From Dasania phycosphaerae (lineage in GTDB: Bacteria > Pseudomonadota > Gammaproteobacteria > Pseudomonadales > Dasaniaceae), in contig NZ_JAPTGG010000002.1 in assembly GCF_026891035.1 (NCBI RefSeq), positions 62,001 to 126,000 on the forward strand: a stretch of 64,000 bases of DNA. Reading direction: 5' to 3'. Position numbers and translations under genes: made by a program. Shown here in pieces: positions 1 to 8,058 of the stretch. The notes under the pieces are model-generated. The model worked only from the letters and a program-made list of their open reading frames with translations. It was not told the origin of the DNA and did no database searches. Position 1 is the stretch's first letter; the number at the start of each line of letters is the position of its first letter.

Positions 1-1
1 G

Positions 2-37
2 CTGCTGGTGGATCTAGGCACAAGTCTTGCTCTATAG
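2..37 (+). CDS. C-terminal tail of an upstream gene, possibly fliR (partial)
   Basis: Only eleven codons (LLVDLGTSLAL) and a TAG stop are inside the window. Of the three forward frames, one stops after four codons and another reads through with charged, cysteine-rich residues unlike a membrane protein tail, so this hydrophobic frame is the best candidate. In related bacteria fliR, an export-gate membrane protein, sits directly upstream of flhB, and that synteny is the only reason for the suggestion. The sequence itself is too short to identify. Confidence 0.3.
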   Translation: MLVDLGTSLAL

Positions 38-106
38 CTGTAATAAGAGGTGGTTGCGATTTTTTTGACGCTGGCCGCCGTCGTTATACTTTAATTGAGT
101 GCTAGC

Positions 107-1279
107 GTGGCAGAGAACGAAAACGGCCAGGAAAAAACCGAAGAGCCCACCCCCAGAAAGCTGCAAAAAGCCAAGGATGATGGCCAGATAGCCCGTTCTA
201 AAGAGCTAAACACCACCTTTGTGCTAGTGGGCGGGGTGCTGGGTTTAATTAGCTTTGGCGGTGATTTGGCCGAAGCCTTAAAAAACGTGATGCGCTATAA
301 CTTTAGCCTGGATAGAGCCGCTGCCTTTGATGAGCAAATGATGGTGGCTCATTTGGCGGCCACCGCCTATTCCGCTATTCAAGCCCTCACTCCCTTTATG
401 TTGATACTGGCTGTGGCTGCCTTTGTGGGCAATATTCTGCTGGGCGGCTGGATGCTCAGCGGCAAGGCGCTAATGCCTAAATTTAGCCGCTTAAATCTTA
501 TTAAGGGTATGGGGCGTTTGTTTTCTGCCAATTCGCTGGTGGAGTTAACCAAGTCTTTGGCCAAGTTTTTATTGGTCGCCAGTATTACGGCGCTGGTATT
601 AAATTTTTATCAGGGTGAGTTACTTAACTTAGGGGTCTCTTCCATACAAGAGGCGGTGCCGCATGCCATAGAGGTGGTGTCCTACTCGGTGCTGGCTATT
701 AGTGCCACCACGATATTTATTGCCGTATTCGATGTGCCTTACCAGCTGTACTCGCACAAGAAAAAATTAAAAATGACCCTGCAGGAAGTCAAGGATGAAA
801 TGAAAGACTCCGAGGGTAAGCCGGAAGTGAAAAGCCGTATCCGGCAGCTGCAACGAGAAGTGGCACAGCGCCGCATGATGGCTGAAGTGCCCAACGCCGA
901 TGTGGTCATTACCAACCCCGAGCATTTCTCGGTAGCCTTGCGCTACGACTTAGAGGGCAGTGGTGCGCCGGTGGTAGTGGCCAAGGGTACCGATCAAATC
1001 GCCTTAAAAATTCGTGAGATTGCGGTGGCCCACGAGGTCATGATGATGGAGGCACCGCCATTAGCCAGGGCAATTTACTTTACCACCGAGCTGGATGAGG
1101 AAATCCCCGGCCAGTTGTATATGGCCGTAGCGCAGGTGCTGGCCTATGTGTTCCAGCTTAAAGCTTATCGCAAGGGTGAGGGGGCCAAGCCCAAGCCTAT
1201 GGCCGATATCGATGTGCCTGACGATGTGCATTACGGGGTGGATGGCAAAATAATTAGGCCGGATAAGCCAGAAACTTAA
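107..1279 (+). CDS. flhB: Flagellar type III export apparatus switch protein FlhB
   Basis: FlhB is the inner-membrane export component whose cytoplasmic domain self-cleaves to switch secretion from rod/hook subunits to filament subunits. The protein (390 residues from this start) opens with the conserved ENGQEKTEEPTPRK stretch, has four hydrophobic segments over about residues 40-215, a charged linker, and a C-terminal domain. The self-cleavage site, NPTH in most family members, reads NPEH here (bases 914-925); Asn-Pro, where the chain breaks, is intact. An in-frame TTG at 95 would add four residues; GTG at 107 is preferred because the family begins MAEN and a GAG lies seven bases upstream. 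flhA follows after a 95-base gap. Identity is clear, the start moderately so. Confidence 0.96.
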   Translation: MAENENGQEKTEEPTPRKLQKAKDDGQIARSKELNTTFVLVGGVLGLISFGGDLAEALKNVMRYNFSLDRAAAFDEQMMVAHLAATAYSAIQALTPFMLILAVAAFVGNILLGGWMLSGKALMPKFSRLNLIKGMGRLFSANSLVELTKSLAKFLLVASITALVLNFYQGELLNLGVSSIQEAVPHAIEVVSYSVLAISATTIFIAVFDVPYQLYSHKKKLKMTLQEVKDEMKDSEGKPEVKSRIRQLQREVAQRRMMAEVPNADVVITNPEHFSVALRYDLEGSGAPVVVAKGTDQIALKIREIAVAHEVMMMEAPPLARAIYFTTELDEEIPGQLYMAVAQVLAYVFQLKAYRKGEGAKPKPMADIDVPDDVHYGVDGKIIRPDKPET

Positions 1280-1374
1280 AAACTGGAAGGCTTTTTGCTC
1301 TATTAGCCTTATTTGCACAATAAACACAGCATATGCCAGAAAACTGGCACCTACATCGAGACGATAAAACAACC

Positions 1375-3492
1375 ATGGCAGTTAACCCCCCCGCAAGCAC
1401 TAGCCCCATGCAGGCCATCTTACACAGTAATCTAGGTGTGCCGGTGCTACTGCTAACCCTGCTGGGTATGATGATTTTACCGGTACCGCCGTTTTTATTG
1501 GATGTGCTGTTTTCTTTTAATATCGCCTTGGCCATTGTGGTGTTGCTGGTTGCAGCCTATGCCTTGCGGCCCTTAGATTTTGCGGTATTCCCCACCATTT
1601 TGTTGATTGCGACCTTGCTGCGTTTAGCCTTGAACGTAGCCTCTACCCGCGTGGTGTTATTAGAGGGCCACAAGGGCGGTGATGCGGCTGGTAAAGTGAT
1701 TCAGTCCTTTGGTGAGGTGGTCATAGGCGGTAACTACGCCGTGGGCTTGGTGGTGTTTTTAATCTTAATGATTATTAACTTTGTGGTGGTGACCAAGGGT
1801 GCTGGCCGTATTTCAGAGGTGAGTGCGCGCTTTACCTTGGATGCCATGCCCGGTAAACAAATGGCTATAGACGCCGATTTAAACTCTGGCCTGATTACCC
1901 AAGACGAGGCCCGTACCCGCCGCGAAGAGGTGGGCAGTGAAGCCGATTTTTACGGCTCTATGGATGGTGCCAGTAAGTTTGTACGCGGCGATGCGGTTGC
2001 GGGTATGTTGATACTGGCCATCAATATTTTGGGCGGCCTAGGCATAGGCATGGTGCAGCATGACTTAGAATTTGGCCAAGCCATGCAGGTGTACTCACTG
2101 CTGACCATAGGTGACGGCCTGGTCGCGCAAATACCCTCACTATTACTTTCTACCACGGCGGCCATAATGGTGACGCGGGTAAGCAGCTCCAAGGATATGG
2201 GCGAGCAGGTCATGCACCAAATGTTCGAGTCGCCCAAGGCGCTGAGTGTGGCGGCTGCGATATTGGGCTTTATGGGCCTAATCCCCGGCATGCCACATTT
2301 TGCCTTTTTAACCTTGGCGGCTATGGCTGGCGGCATGGCCTGGTATATCAACAAAAACGGCGAGCAAAAAATTGAGCAAGCGCAACTGATTGAGCGCGGC
2401 GAGCTAGAGCAAAAAGAAGTAGCCGCCAAACAGGCTGCGGAATTACCGGAGCTGGGTTGGGATGATGTGCAGCCGGTAGATGCCATAGGCTTAGAGGTAG
2501 GTTATCGGCTAATACCGCTGGTGGATAAATCTCAGGGCGGCGAGTTGCTCAACCGTATTAAAGGTATACGCAAAAAACTCTCACAAGAGGTGGGCTTTTT
2601 AATCCCCTCGGTACACATACGCGACAACCTGGAGCTACTGCCCAATGCCTATCGCATTACTTTGCTGGGTGTCACCGCCGGTGAGGCAGAAATTTATCCC
2701 GATAGGGACTTGGCGATTAATCCCGGTCAGGTCTTTGGTAAGTTAGACGGCGTGCCAACTACCGACCCAGCCTTTGGCTTAGAGGCCGTATGGATAGACC
2801 CCGCCACCAAAGATCAGGCGCAAACCTTGGGCTATACCGTGGTGGATGCTAGCACCGTGGTGGCCACCCATATCAATCAGTTGTTGCAAAAGCATACCTA
2901 CGAATTATTGGGCCACGACGAAGTGCAGCAAATGCTAGATAAGCTGGCGAAAAGCTCGCCTAAATTAGCGGAGGAGCTGCCCAATGTAGTGCCGCTTAAT
3001 ATGTTGCTCACGGTGTTAAAAAACCTCTTGGCCGAGCAAGTGCCCATACGCGACCTGCGTACTATCGCCGAAGCCTTGGCAGCCAGTGGTGCTCAGAGTC
3101 AAGATTCTGCCGCATTAACCGCGGCGGCGAGGGTGGCGCTAAGGCGCGTGATCGTACAGGGCATCTACGGTCGCGACAATTTACTACCGGTTATTGCATT
3201 AGATCCAGCTATGGAACAGTTATTGCTTAAGTCTTTACAGCAGTCCCAGCAAGCCGGTAACGGCGATGACATAGTTTTAGAGCCGGGGCTGGCAGAGCGT
3301 TTGCAACAGGCCCTGCAGGAAACGGCGCAGCAGCAGGAAATGGCAGGTAAGCCATCGGTATTATTGGTTTCCGCGCCGCTGCGAGCAGTCATGGCGAAAT
3401 TTATACGCTATAGCGCGGCCGATATGCAGGTGTTGTCTTACGCAGAGATACCCGATGACAAGCAGGTCACCATAGAGAGCACAATTGGTTAA
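1375..3492 (+). CDS. flhA: Flagellar export gate protein FlhA
   Basis: FlhA forms the nonameric ring of the flagellar export gate, with an N-terminal membrane channel and a cytoplasmic platform that docks chaperone-substrate complexes. Hydrophobic helices fill about residues 20-320; the family signature FTLDAMPGKQMAIDADLNSG and the following FYGSMDGASKFVRGDA segment are present, then a linker rich in Glu/Gln and the soluble C-terminal domain to residue 705. Length is normal. The start is uncertain: the frame opens at ATG 1333, with further ATGs at 1375 and 1408, and none has a strong Shine-Dalgarno; 1375 (MAVNPP) is chosen because the preceding 14 residues are polar and unlike the family. It lies between flhB and flhF, the usual order in polarly flagellated gammaproteobacteria. 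Confidence 0.96.
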   Translation: MAVNPPASTSPMQAILHSNLGVPVLLLTLLGMMILPVPPFLLDVLFSFNIALAIVVLLVAAYALRPLDFAVFPTILLIATLLRLALNVASTRVVLLEGHKGGDAAGKVIQSFGEVVIGGNYAVGLVVFLILMIINFVVVTKGAGRISEVSARFTLDAMPGKQMAIDADLNSGLITQDEARTRREEVGSEADFYGSMDGASKFVRGDAVAGMLILAINILGGLGIGMVQHDLEFGQAMQVYSLLTIGDGLVAQIPSLLLSTTAAIMVTRVSSSKDMGEQVMHQMFESPKALSVAAAILGFMGLIPGMPHFAFLTLAAMAGGMAWYINKNGEQKIEQAQLIERGELEQKEVAAKQAAELPELGWDDVQPVDAIGLEVGYRLIPLVDKSQGGELLNRIKGIRKKLSQEVGFLIPSVHIRDNLELLPNAYRITLLGVTAGEAEIYPDRDLAINPGQVFGKLDGVPTTDPAFGLEAVWIDPATKDQAQTLGYTVVDASTVVATHINQLLQKHTYELLGHDEVQQMLDKLAKSSPKLAEELPNVVPLNMLLTVLKNLLAEQVPIRDLRTIAEALAASGAQSQDSAALTAAARVALRRVIVQGIYGRDNLLPVIALDPAMEQLLLKSLQQSQQAGNGDDIVLEPGLAERLQQALQETAQQQEMAGKPSVLLVSAPLRAVMAKFIRYSAADMQVLSYAEIPDDKQVTIESTIG

Positions 3493-3555
3493 CTGCCCAG
3501 CAGGGTTAACAGTGGATAGGTTGATAAGCAGCAAGCTTAATAAATAGGTACCGTG

Positions 3556-4971
3556 ATGCAATTAAAACGATTCGTAGCTCCCAGTATGAGCCAGGCCTTA
3601 AAAAAGGTCAGGGAAGAAGTGGGCGCCGATGCGGTTATTCTATCGAATAAACGCGTGGCCGAAGGTATTGAGCTGGTGACCGCTATAGACCGACCCGACC
3701 CCGATGACAACGGCGTATTTCCTGCGGATATGCAGCCCCACGCCCAGCCGAAAAAGGCCCAGCCCAAGCAGGTCAGCAAGCTGGAGCAAGAAGTCGATAG
3801 AATGCAGAATCAAGCCAAGCAAAGAGCCGCTGCATTGGCGGCGACGCTAGGGCGTAGCGAGCAAAACAAATTTGCCGCGGCTATGCAGCAGCAGGGTTTC
3901 GACCCGCAGCTCAATCAACCGCAAACTCCCGCAGCCAATGAGATCGGGCAGCTGCAGCAGGCGGAACAAAATAAACAGGCTATACAAGAGGCGGTAGCCG
4001 CGGCAGTGCAAGAATATACCCAGTCCCAGCAAAAGACTAGCGCAACGGAGGACCCGCAAGTGCTGCAAATGCGCTCCGAGCTACAATCGATGCGCCAGTT
4101 ATTAGAGCAGCAATTATCTTCTATGGCCTGGGGCCAGTTTGCCTCCAGCGAGCCGGAAAAGGCTAGCCTATGGCGACGGTTAAAGCGTATGGGCTTAGAG
4201 GCCAAAGTGGCCAATCAGCTATTAGAAGGGCTTAGCGAGCTAGGTGCCCAAAAGCATGTATGGATGCAGCTAATGCAGCGTTTAAGTCGCCAGTTGCCCG
4301 TAGTGGGCCAGGACTTGATAGACCAGCAAGGGGTATTTGTATTTGTCGGGCCTACCGGTGCCGGTAAAACTACCTCTATAGGCAAGCTGGCTGCCCGCTA
4401 TGTCATGGCTCACGGTGCTGACAGCTTGGCGCTAGTGACTACCGATACCTTCCGCATAGCGGCTCATGAGCAATTACGCACCTTGGGGCGCATATTAAAT
4501 GTACCGGTTAAGGTGGTGGATAAAAACAATCCCCTGGATAGGGTGCTGCACGGCCTGCGCCACAAGCAGCTGGTATTGGTCGATACTGCCGGTCTCACTC
4601 ATCAAGATGAGCGTTTAATCAAACAGGCGCAGGCGATTAATGAGCTGGCTGCTAAAGTTAAAACCATATTGGTGTTGCCTACTACCAGCCAGCCACGAGT
4701 GCTAAGGGCCGCTTATCACCACTATAAAACCGATAATCTAGCAGCCTGTATTTTGACTAAGCTGGATGAATCAGCCAGTTTAGGAGAGTGTATTAGCTTA
4801 TCGGTAGAGAAAGCTTTACCCATAGCCTACAGTACCCATGGTCAAAATATCCCTGAGGATATAGCCATAGCCGAGCCGGTTAGTATTGTGCGCCAGGCCA
4901 TAGAGCTGGCAAAAGATCAACAAGTCGATGACGAAGATATGAGCGCCGAATTACAGGCCTTAATCAGTTAG
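3556..4971 (+). CDS. flhF: SRP-family GTPase FlhF, polar flagellum placement
   Basis: FlhF is a signal-recognition-particle type GTPase that marks the cell pole where the flagellum is built. Its N-terminal B domain (about residues 1-150) is rich in Gln and Ala. A helical N domain follows, and the GTPase domain starts near residue 260 with P-loop GPTGAGKTTS (about 265), TTDTFRIAAHEQL and DTAGL switch motifs and TKLDE for guanine recognition. The start is ATG 3556 (MQLKRFVAP, as in the family) with AGGT eight bases upstream; a GTG directly before it in frame is ignored. fleN follows, and the two proteins act as antagonistic controllers of flagellar position and number. Confidence 0.96.
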   Translation: MQLKRFVAPSMSQALKKVREEVGADAVILSNKRVAEGIELVTAIDRPDPDDNGVFPADMQPHAQPKKAQPKQVSKLEQEVDRMQNQAKQRAAALAATLGRSEQNKFAAAMQQQGFDPQLNQPQTPAANEIGQLQQAEQNKQAIQEAVAAAVQEYTQSQQKTSATEDPQVLQMRSELQSMRQLLEQQLSSMAWGQFASSEPEKASLWRRLKRMGLEAKVANQLLEGLSELGAQKHVWMQLMQRLSRQLPVVGQDLIDQQGVFVFVGPTGAGKTTSIGKLAARYVMAHGADSLALVTTDTFRIAAHEQLRTLGRILNVPVKVVDKNNPLDRVLHGLRHKQLVLVDTAGLTHQDERLIKQAQAINELAAKVKTILVLPTTSQPRVLRAAYHHYKTDNLAACILTKLDESASLGECISLSVEKALPIAYSTHGQNIPEDIAIAEPVSIVRQAIELAKDQQVDDEDMSAELQALIS

Positions 4972-5025
4972 CGTTGATAGGCATAATAGGCTTAGCGAAT
5001 CGCTAGGTATTCAGAACAGTTAGTG

Positions 5026-5053
5026 TAGAATGCCAGAGCAAAAGGCCATTCTA
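5026..5053 (+). repeat. Inverted repeat in the fleN leader
   Basis: Seven-base arms TAGAATG (5026-5032) and CATTCTA (5047-5053) flank a 14-base spacer, and CC/GG next to the arms can extend the stem with one bulge. It lies 15 bases before the AAGGAG ribosome site of fleN and has no T-run, so it is not a terminator. It could be a leader hairpin or an operator; function is unknown. Confidence 0.4.
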
Positions 5054-5082
5054 ATAATAGGTAGTAAGGAGCAAACTCAAGC

Positions 5083-5904
5083 ATGAGTAGTGCGCATCCA
5101 GTACAAGTAATTGCAGTAACCGGGGGTAAAGGCGGTGTGGGTAAATCCAACGTCTCTGTTAACCTCAGCGTCAGTTTGGCGAATATGGGGCGCCGTGTGG
5201 CGCTATTGGATGCTGACTTGGGTTTGGCCAATATAGATGTGCTATTGGGGCTAACTCCCAAGCGCAATTTAGAAGATGTTTTAGCGGGGGAGTGCTCGTT
5301 AACTGACATCATGCTCACCGGCCCCGGCGGAATACGCATAATCCCAGCCTCATCGGGCACCCAAAAAATGACCATGCTGGGGACTATGGAGCACGCTGGT
5401 TTGATTCACGCCTTCAGTGAAATCAGCAACCAAATTGATGTGTTAGTCATAGACACCGCCGCAGGTATCTCCGAGTCGGTAGTGAGCTTTGTACGCGCCT
5501 CACAAGAAATACTGGTAGTGGTTTGTGACGAGCCCTCATCGATTACCGATGCCTACGCCCTGATTAAATTATTGAATCGCGAGTACGGTGTAGACCGCTT
5601 TAGAGTGGTAGCCAATATGACTCGCACAGCCCAGGAAGGACGCAATTTATATAACAAACTTACCCAAGTGGCTGAGCGCTTTCTCGATGTGTCACTGCAA
5701 TACGTAGGGCAGATTCCCTTTGATGAAACTGTGCGCAAGGCAGTACAAAGGCAGCGCGCGGTGGTAGATATAGCACCCAGAAGCAAGGCCGGAATCGCTT
5801 TTAAACAGCTAGCTGAAAAGGTCGACTTATGGCCTTTGCCCTCTACGCCTAGAGGTCACCTAGAGTTTTTTGTTGAGCGTTTAGTGCACGGTGCTGCTGA
5901 GTAA
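5083..5904 (+). CDS. fleN: MinD-like ATPase FleN (FlhG), flagellar number regulator
   Basis: FleN limits the number of flagella by acting on the master regulator FleQ and on FlhF. The deviant Walker A motif GGKGGVGKSN sits at residues 14-23, followed by DADLGLANID (switch I) and VIDTAAG (switch II). The N-terminus (MSSAHPVQVIAV) resembles Pseudomonas FleN and lacks the DQAxxLR helix with which FlhG of some species activates FlhF. A good AAGGAG lies ahead of ATG 5083. At 273 residues the length is normal. It lies between flhF and fliA, probably one transcript. Confidence 0.95.
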   Translation: MSSAHPVQVIAVTGGKGGVGKSNVSVNLSVSLANMGRRVALLDADLGLANIDVLLGLTPKRNLEDVLAGECSLTDIMLTGPGGIRIIPASSGTQKMTMLGTMEHAGLIHAFSEISNQIDVLVIDTAAGISESVVSFVRASQEILVVVCDEPSSITDAYALIKLLNREYGVDRFRVVANMTRTAQEGRNLYNKLTQVAERFLDVSLQYVGQIPFDETVRKAVQRQRAVVDIAPRSKAGIAFKQLAEKVDLWPLPSTPRGHLEFFVERLVHGAAE

Positions 5905-5935
5905 AAGCTATGGAAATAGCTAAGAGAAATAATAA

Positions 5936-6679
5936 ATGGTTGTAGCGAGTAGATTATCGATGTATAGCGACGTTGAAAGTATTTCGCAGGATGAGGTTGT
6001 GGAGCGTTACGCCCCGCTGGTGAAACGTATCGCTCATCATATACTCGCCCGTATGCCCGCGAGTGTGCAGGTAGACGATTTAATACAGGCAGGCTTGGTT
6101 GGTTTGCTAGAGGCCTCACGCAATTACGACACTAGCAAAGGTGCTAGTTTTGAAACCTATGCCGGTATACGCATACGCGGCTCCATGATAGACGATGTTA
6201 GGCGCGGCGATTGGGCGCCCCGCTCGGTGCACCGCAATGCCCGCATGGTGTCGGAAGGGATACAGGCGGTCGAAAATCGCACAGGTAGAGACGCCAGTGA
6301 TCAAGAAGTAGCCGATGAGCTCAACATTCCCCTAGAAAATTACTATAAAATTACTAGAGACTCTGCATCCAGCAAATTATTTAGTTATGATGAGCTGGTT
6401 AGCGGGGACGATAAACCTGAAGAACAATTGCCCAGTGATGCAGAGAATCCACTAGATGGCATAGAGAGCCAAGCATTAAGAGAGAACTTGGCCCAATGCA
6501 TAAGCCAGCTACCTGAGCGCGAGCGCATGGTGTTGGCGCTGTATTACGATGAAGAGCTGAACTTAAAAGAAATAGGTATGGTGTTAGGGGTAAGCGAATC
6601 CCGAGTCAGCCAAATACACAGCCAGGCGGCCATGCGTTTACGTGCGCGTATGAGCGCTTGGCATAGCGATACACACTAG
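5936..6679 (+). CDS. fliA: Flagellar sigma factor sigma-28 (FliA)
   Basis: FliA directs RNA polymerase to late flagellar and chemotaxis promoters and is held inactive by FlgM until the hook is complete. Region 2 is seen as VDDLIQAGLVGLLEA and the following GASFETYAGIRIRGSMIDDVR; region 3 as SDQEVADELNI; region 4 as LPERERMVLALYYDEELNLKEIG with the SESRVSQIHSQA recognition helix. At 247 residues it is of normal size. ATG 5936 is preceded by AAGAGA; an internal ATG at 5960 (MYSDVE) is a possible alternative. No flgM is in the window. Confidence 0.96.
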   Translation: MVVASRLSMYSDVESISQDEVVERYAPLVKRIAHHILARMPASVQVDDLIQAGLVGLLEASRNYDTSKGASFETYAGIRIRGSMIDDVRRGDWAPRSVHRNARMVSEGIQAVENRTGRDASDQEVADELNIPLENYYKITRDSASSKLFSYDELVSGDDKPEEQLPSDAENPLDGIESQALRENLAQCISQLPERERMVLALYYDEELNLKEIGMVLGVSESRVSQIHSQAAMRLRARMSAWHSDTH

Positions 6680-6756
6680 CGTCAAGCTAGTGGTTTAATG
6701 AGTTGTTTTAGTAAGAAAGCTGGCCGCGCCCTAAACTAGGGCTAGACTGGTTACAT

Positions 6757-6762
6757 TATAAT
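6757..6762 (+). promoter_or_regulatory. Possible -10 element before cheY
   Basis: A perfect TATAAT lies 44 bases before the inferred cheY start in the 126-base fliA-cheY gap. No convincing -35 is found at 16-18 bases upstream and no sigma-28 sequence (GCCGATAA) was found in the gap, so cheY may still be transcribed by read-through from fliA. Confidence 0.25.
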
Positions 6763-6805
6763 TTTACCGAACTCAAAGCGGGTGACTATATGTTTGGAGG
6801 TAGCT

Positions 6806-7189
6806 TTGGATAAAGATATGAAGATTCTGATTGTTGACGATTTTTCAACAATGAGACGTATCATTAAAAACTTGTTGCGTGATCTAGGTTTTACCAATAC
6901 GTCAGAAGCTGATGATGGTCAAACGGCATTGCCTATGCTGCAAAATGGCAACTTTGATTTTTTAGTGACCGACTGGAATATGCCCGGCATGACCGGTATA
7001 GAGCTACTGAAAGCTGTGAGAGCAGATGCCCGCCTGAAGGATATGCCTATCTTAATGGTAACGGCAGAAGCTAAACGCGACCAAATCGTTGAGGCTGCAC
7101 AAGCCGGTGTGAATGGCTATGTGGTTAAGCCGTTTACCGCTGCGGTTTTAAAAGAAAAAATCGAAAAGATTTTTGAGCGCGTTGGCTAA
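6806..7189 (+). CDS. cheY: Chemotaxis response regulator CheY
   Basis: CheY carries the phosphoryl signal from CheA to the flagellar switch protein FliM. It is a single receiver domain with acid pocket DD (residues 11-12), phospho-acceptor Asp56 in LVTDWNMPGM, the VTAEAKRDQ threonine and the VVKPF lysine. The frame opens at GTG 6782, but GGAGG at 6796-6800 lies inside that extension and is five bases before TTG 6806, giving MDKDMKILIVDDF. The ATG at 6818 is 17 bases from the same GGAGG, too far. TTG 6806 (127 residues) is therefore chosen. The protein is very close to Pseudomonas and Vibrio CheY. cheZ follows after 38 bases. Confidence 0.96.
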   Translation: MDKDMKILIVDDFSTMRRIIKNLLRDLGFTNTSEADDGQTALPMLQNGNFDFLVTDWNMPGMTGIELLKAVRADARLKDMPILMVTAEAKRDQIVEAAQAGVNGYVVKPFTAAVLKEKIEKIFERVG

Positions 7190-7227
7190 CTCCCCGCAGA
7201 CCCCCATTTAATAGGGCGCAGCTTTAC

Positions 7228-8049
7228 ATGTTGGACGATAACAACAAGCCTGTTCAGGTGAAGGCCGACGCGAGTGATGATGTATGGCAATCACTAAAAG
7301 AGCGCGCCGCTAACTTAATGGCCAGCTTAGAAGAGCGTGATTACGTCTCGGCTAACAATGTCATTCAGGACCTCAACGAACTACGCGATAACACCCTTTA
7401 TAGAGAGGTGGGCAAACTAACGCGTGGTTTGCACGATGCTATTGTCAATTTTGAGCTTGAACCCAGTAAAGCTAGTGGTACCGACAGTGCTGAAGGCGAG
7501 TCGCAAATGGCCAATGCCAAAGACCGTTTGGATTATGTCATTAATCTTACGCAGACTTCGGCCGATAAGACCATGGACATGGTTGAAGAAGGCATACCCA
7601 TAGCCTCGGCGCAGGCTGAAATAGCCAAGCAGCTACAGCTGGATTGGGCACGCTTGCTTCGCCGGGAAATGCAAGTCGATGAGTTTAAGGGCTTGGCAGA
7701 GCGTATAGACGGCTTTTTGGCGCAGTCTATAGATGGCAATGCCTTGATTAGCCAAAAACTCAACGAAATTTTATTGGCGCAGGATTTTCAAGATTTAACC
7801 GGCCAGGTGATTACCAAAGTCATCGTCCTGGTACAGGATGTTGAAGATCGCTTAGTTGAATTAATGCGTGTAGCAGGTCAAATCGAAGAGTTAACCGGCA
7901 TAGTCAAAGACCCTGCCGCCAAGCCCAAAACCAACAAACAAGGCTTGGACTCTGCACCCGAAGGGCCGCAAATCCATGCTGATAAGCGTGAAGATGTGGT
8001 TTCAGGGCAAGATGATGTTGATGATTTGCTATCAAGCTTAGGCTTTTAG
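7228..8049 (+). CDS. cheZ: CheY phosphatase CheZ
   Basis: CheZ speeds dephosphorylation of CheY. It is a long helical hairpin protein; the catalytic glutamine motif is visible as QDFQDLTGQVITKVI (about residues 188-202). The extreme C-terminus VDDLLSSLGF is the amphipathic peptide that docks on CheY. Between them is a polar linker. Length is 273 residues, somewhat longer than E. coli CheZ, as is usual for Pseudomonas-type proteins. It is separated from cheA by nine bases. Confidence 0.95.
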   Translation: MLDDNNKPVQVKADASDDVWQSLKERAANLMASLEERDYVSANNVIQDLNELRDNTLYREVGKLTRGLHDAIVNFELEPSKASGTDSAEGESQMANAKDRLDYVINLTQTSADKTMDMVEEGIPIASAQAEIAKQLQLDWARLLRREMQVDEFKGLAERIDGFLAQSIDGNALISQKLNEILLAQDFQDLTGQVITKVIVLVQDVEDRLVELMRVAGQIEELTGIVKDPAAKPKTNKQGLDSAPEGPQIHADKREDVVSGQDDVDDLLSSLGF

Positions 8050-8058
8050 GAGTATTGG

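Noticed and set aside
1..105. Frame-1 open reading frame running to TAG 103-105
   Set aside because: Residues (for example SRHKSCSIAVIRGGCD) do not look like FliR or any flagellar protein; another frame is more plausible.
1950..2486. 178-residue minus-strand frame opposite flhA
   Set aside because: Low-complexity shadow of a clearly coding flhA.
6728..6742. GCCCTA-AAC-TAGGGC hairpin after fliA as a terminator
   Set aside because: No T-run follows and the stem is six bases; read-through into cheY is likely.
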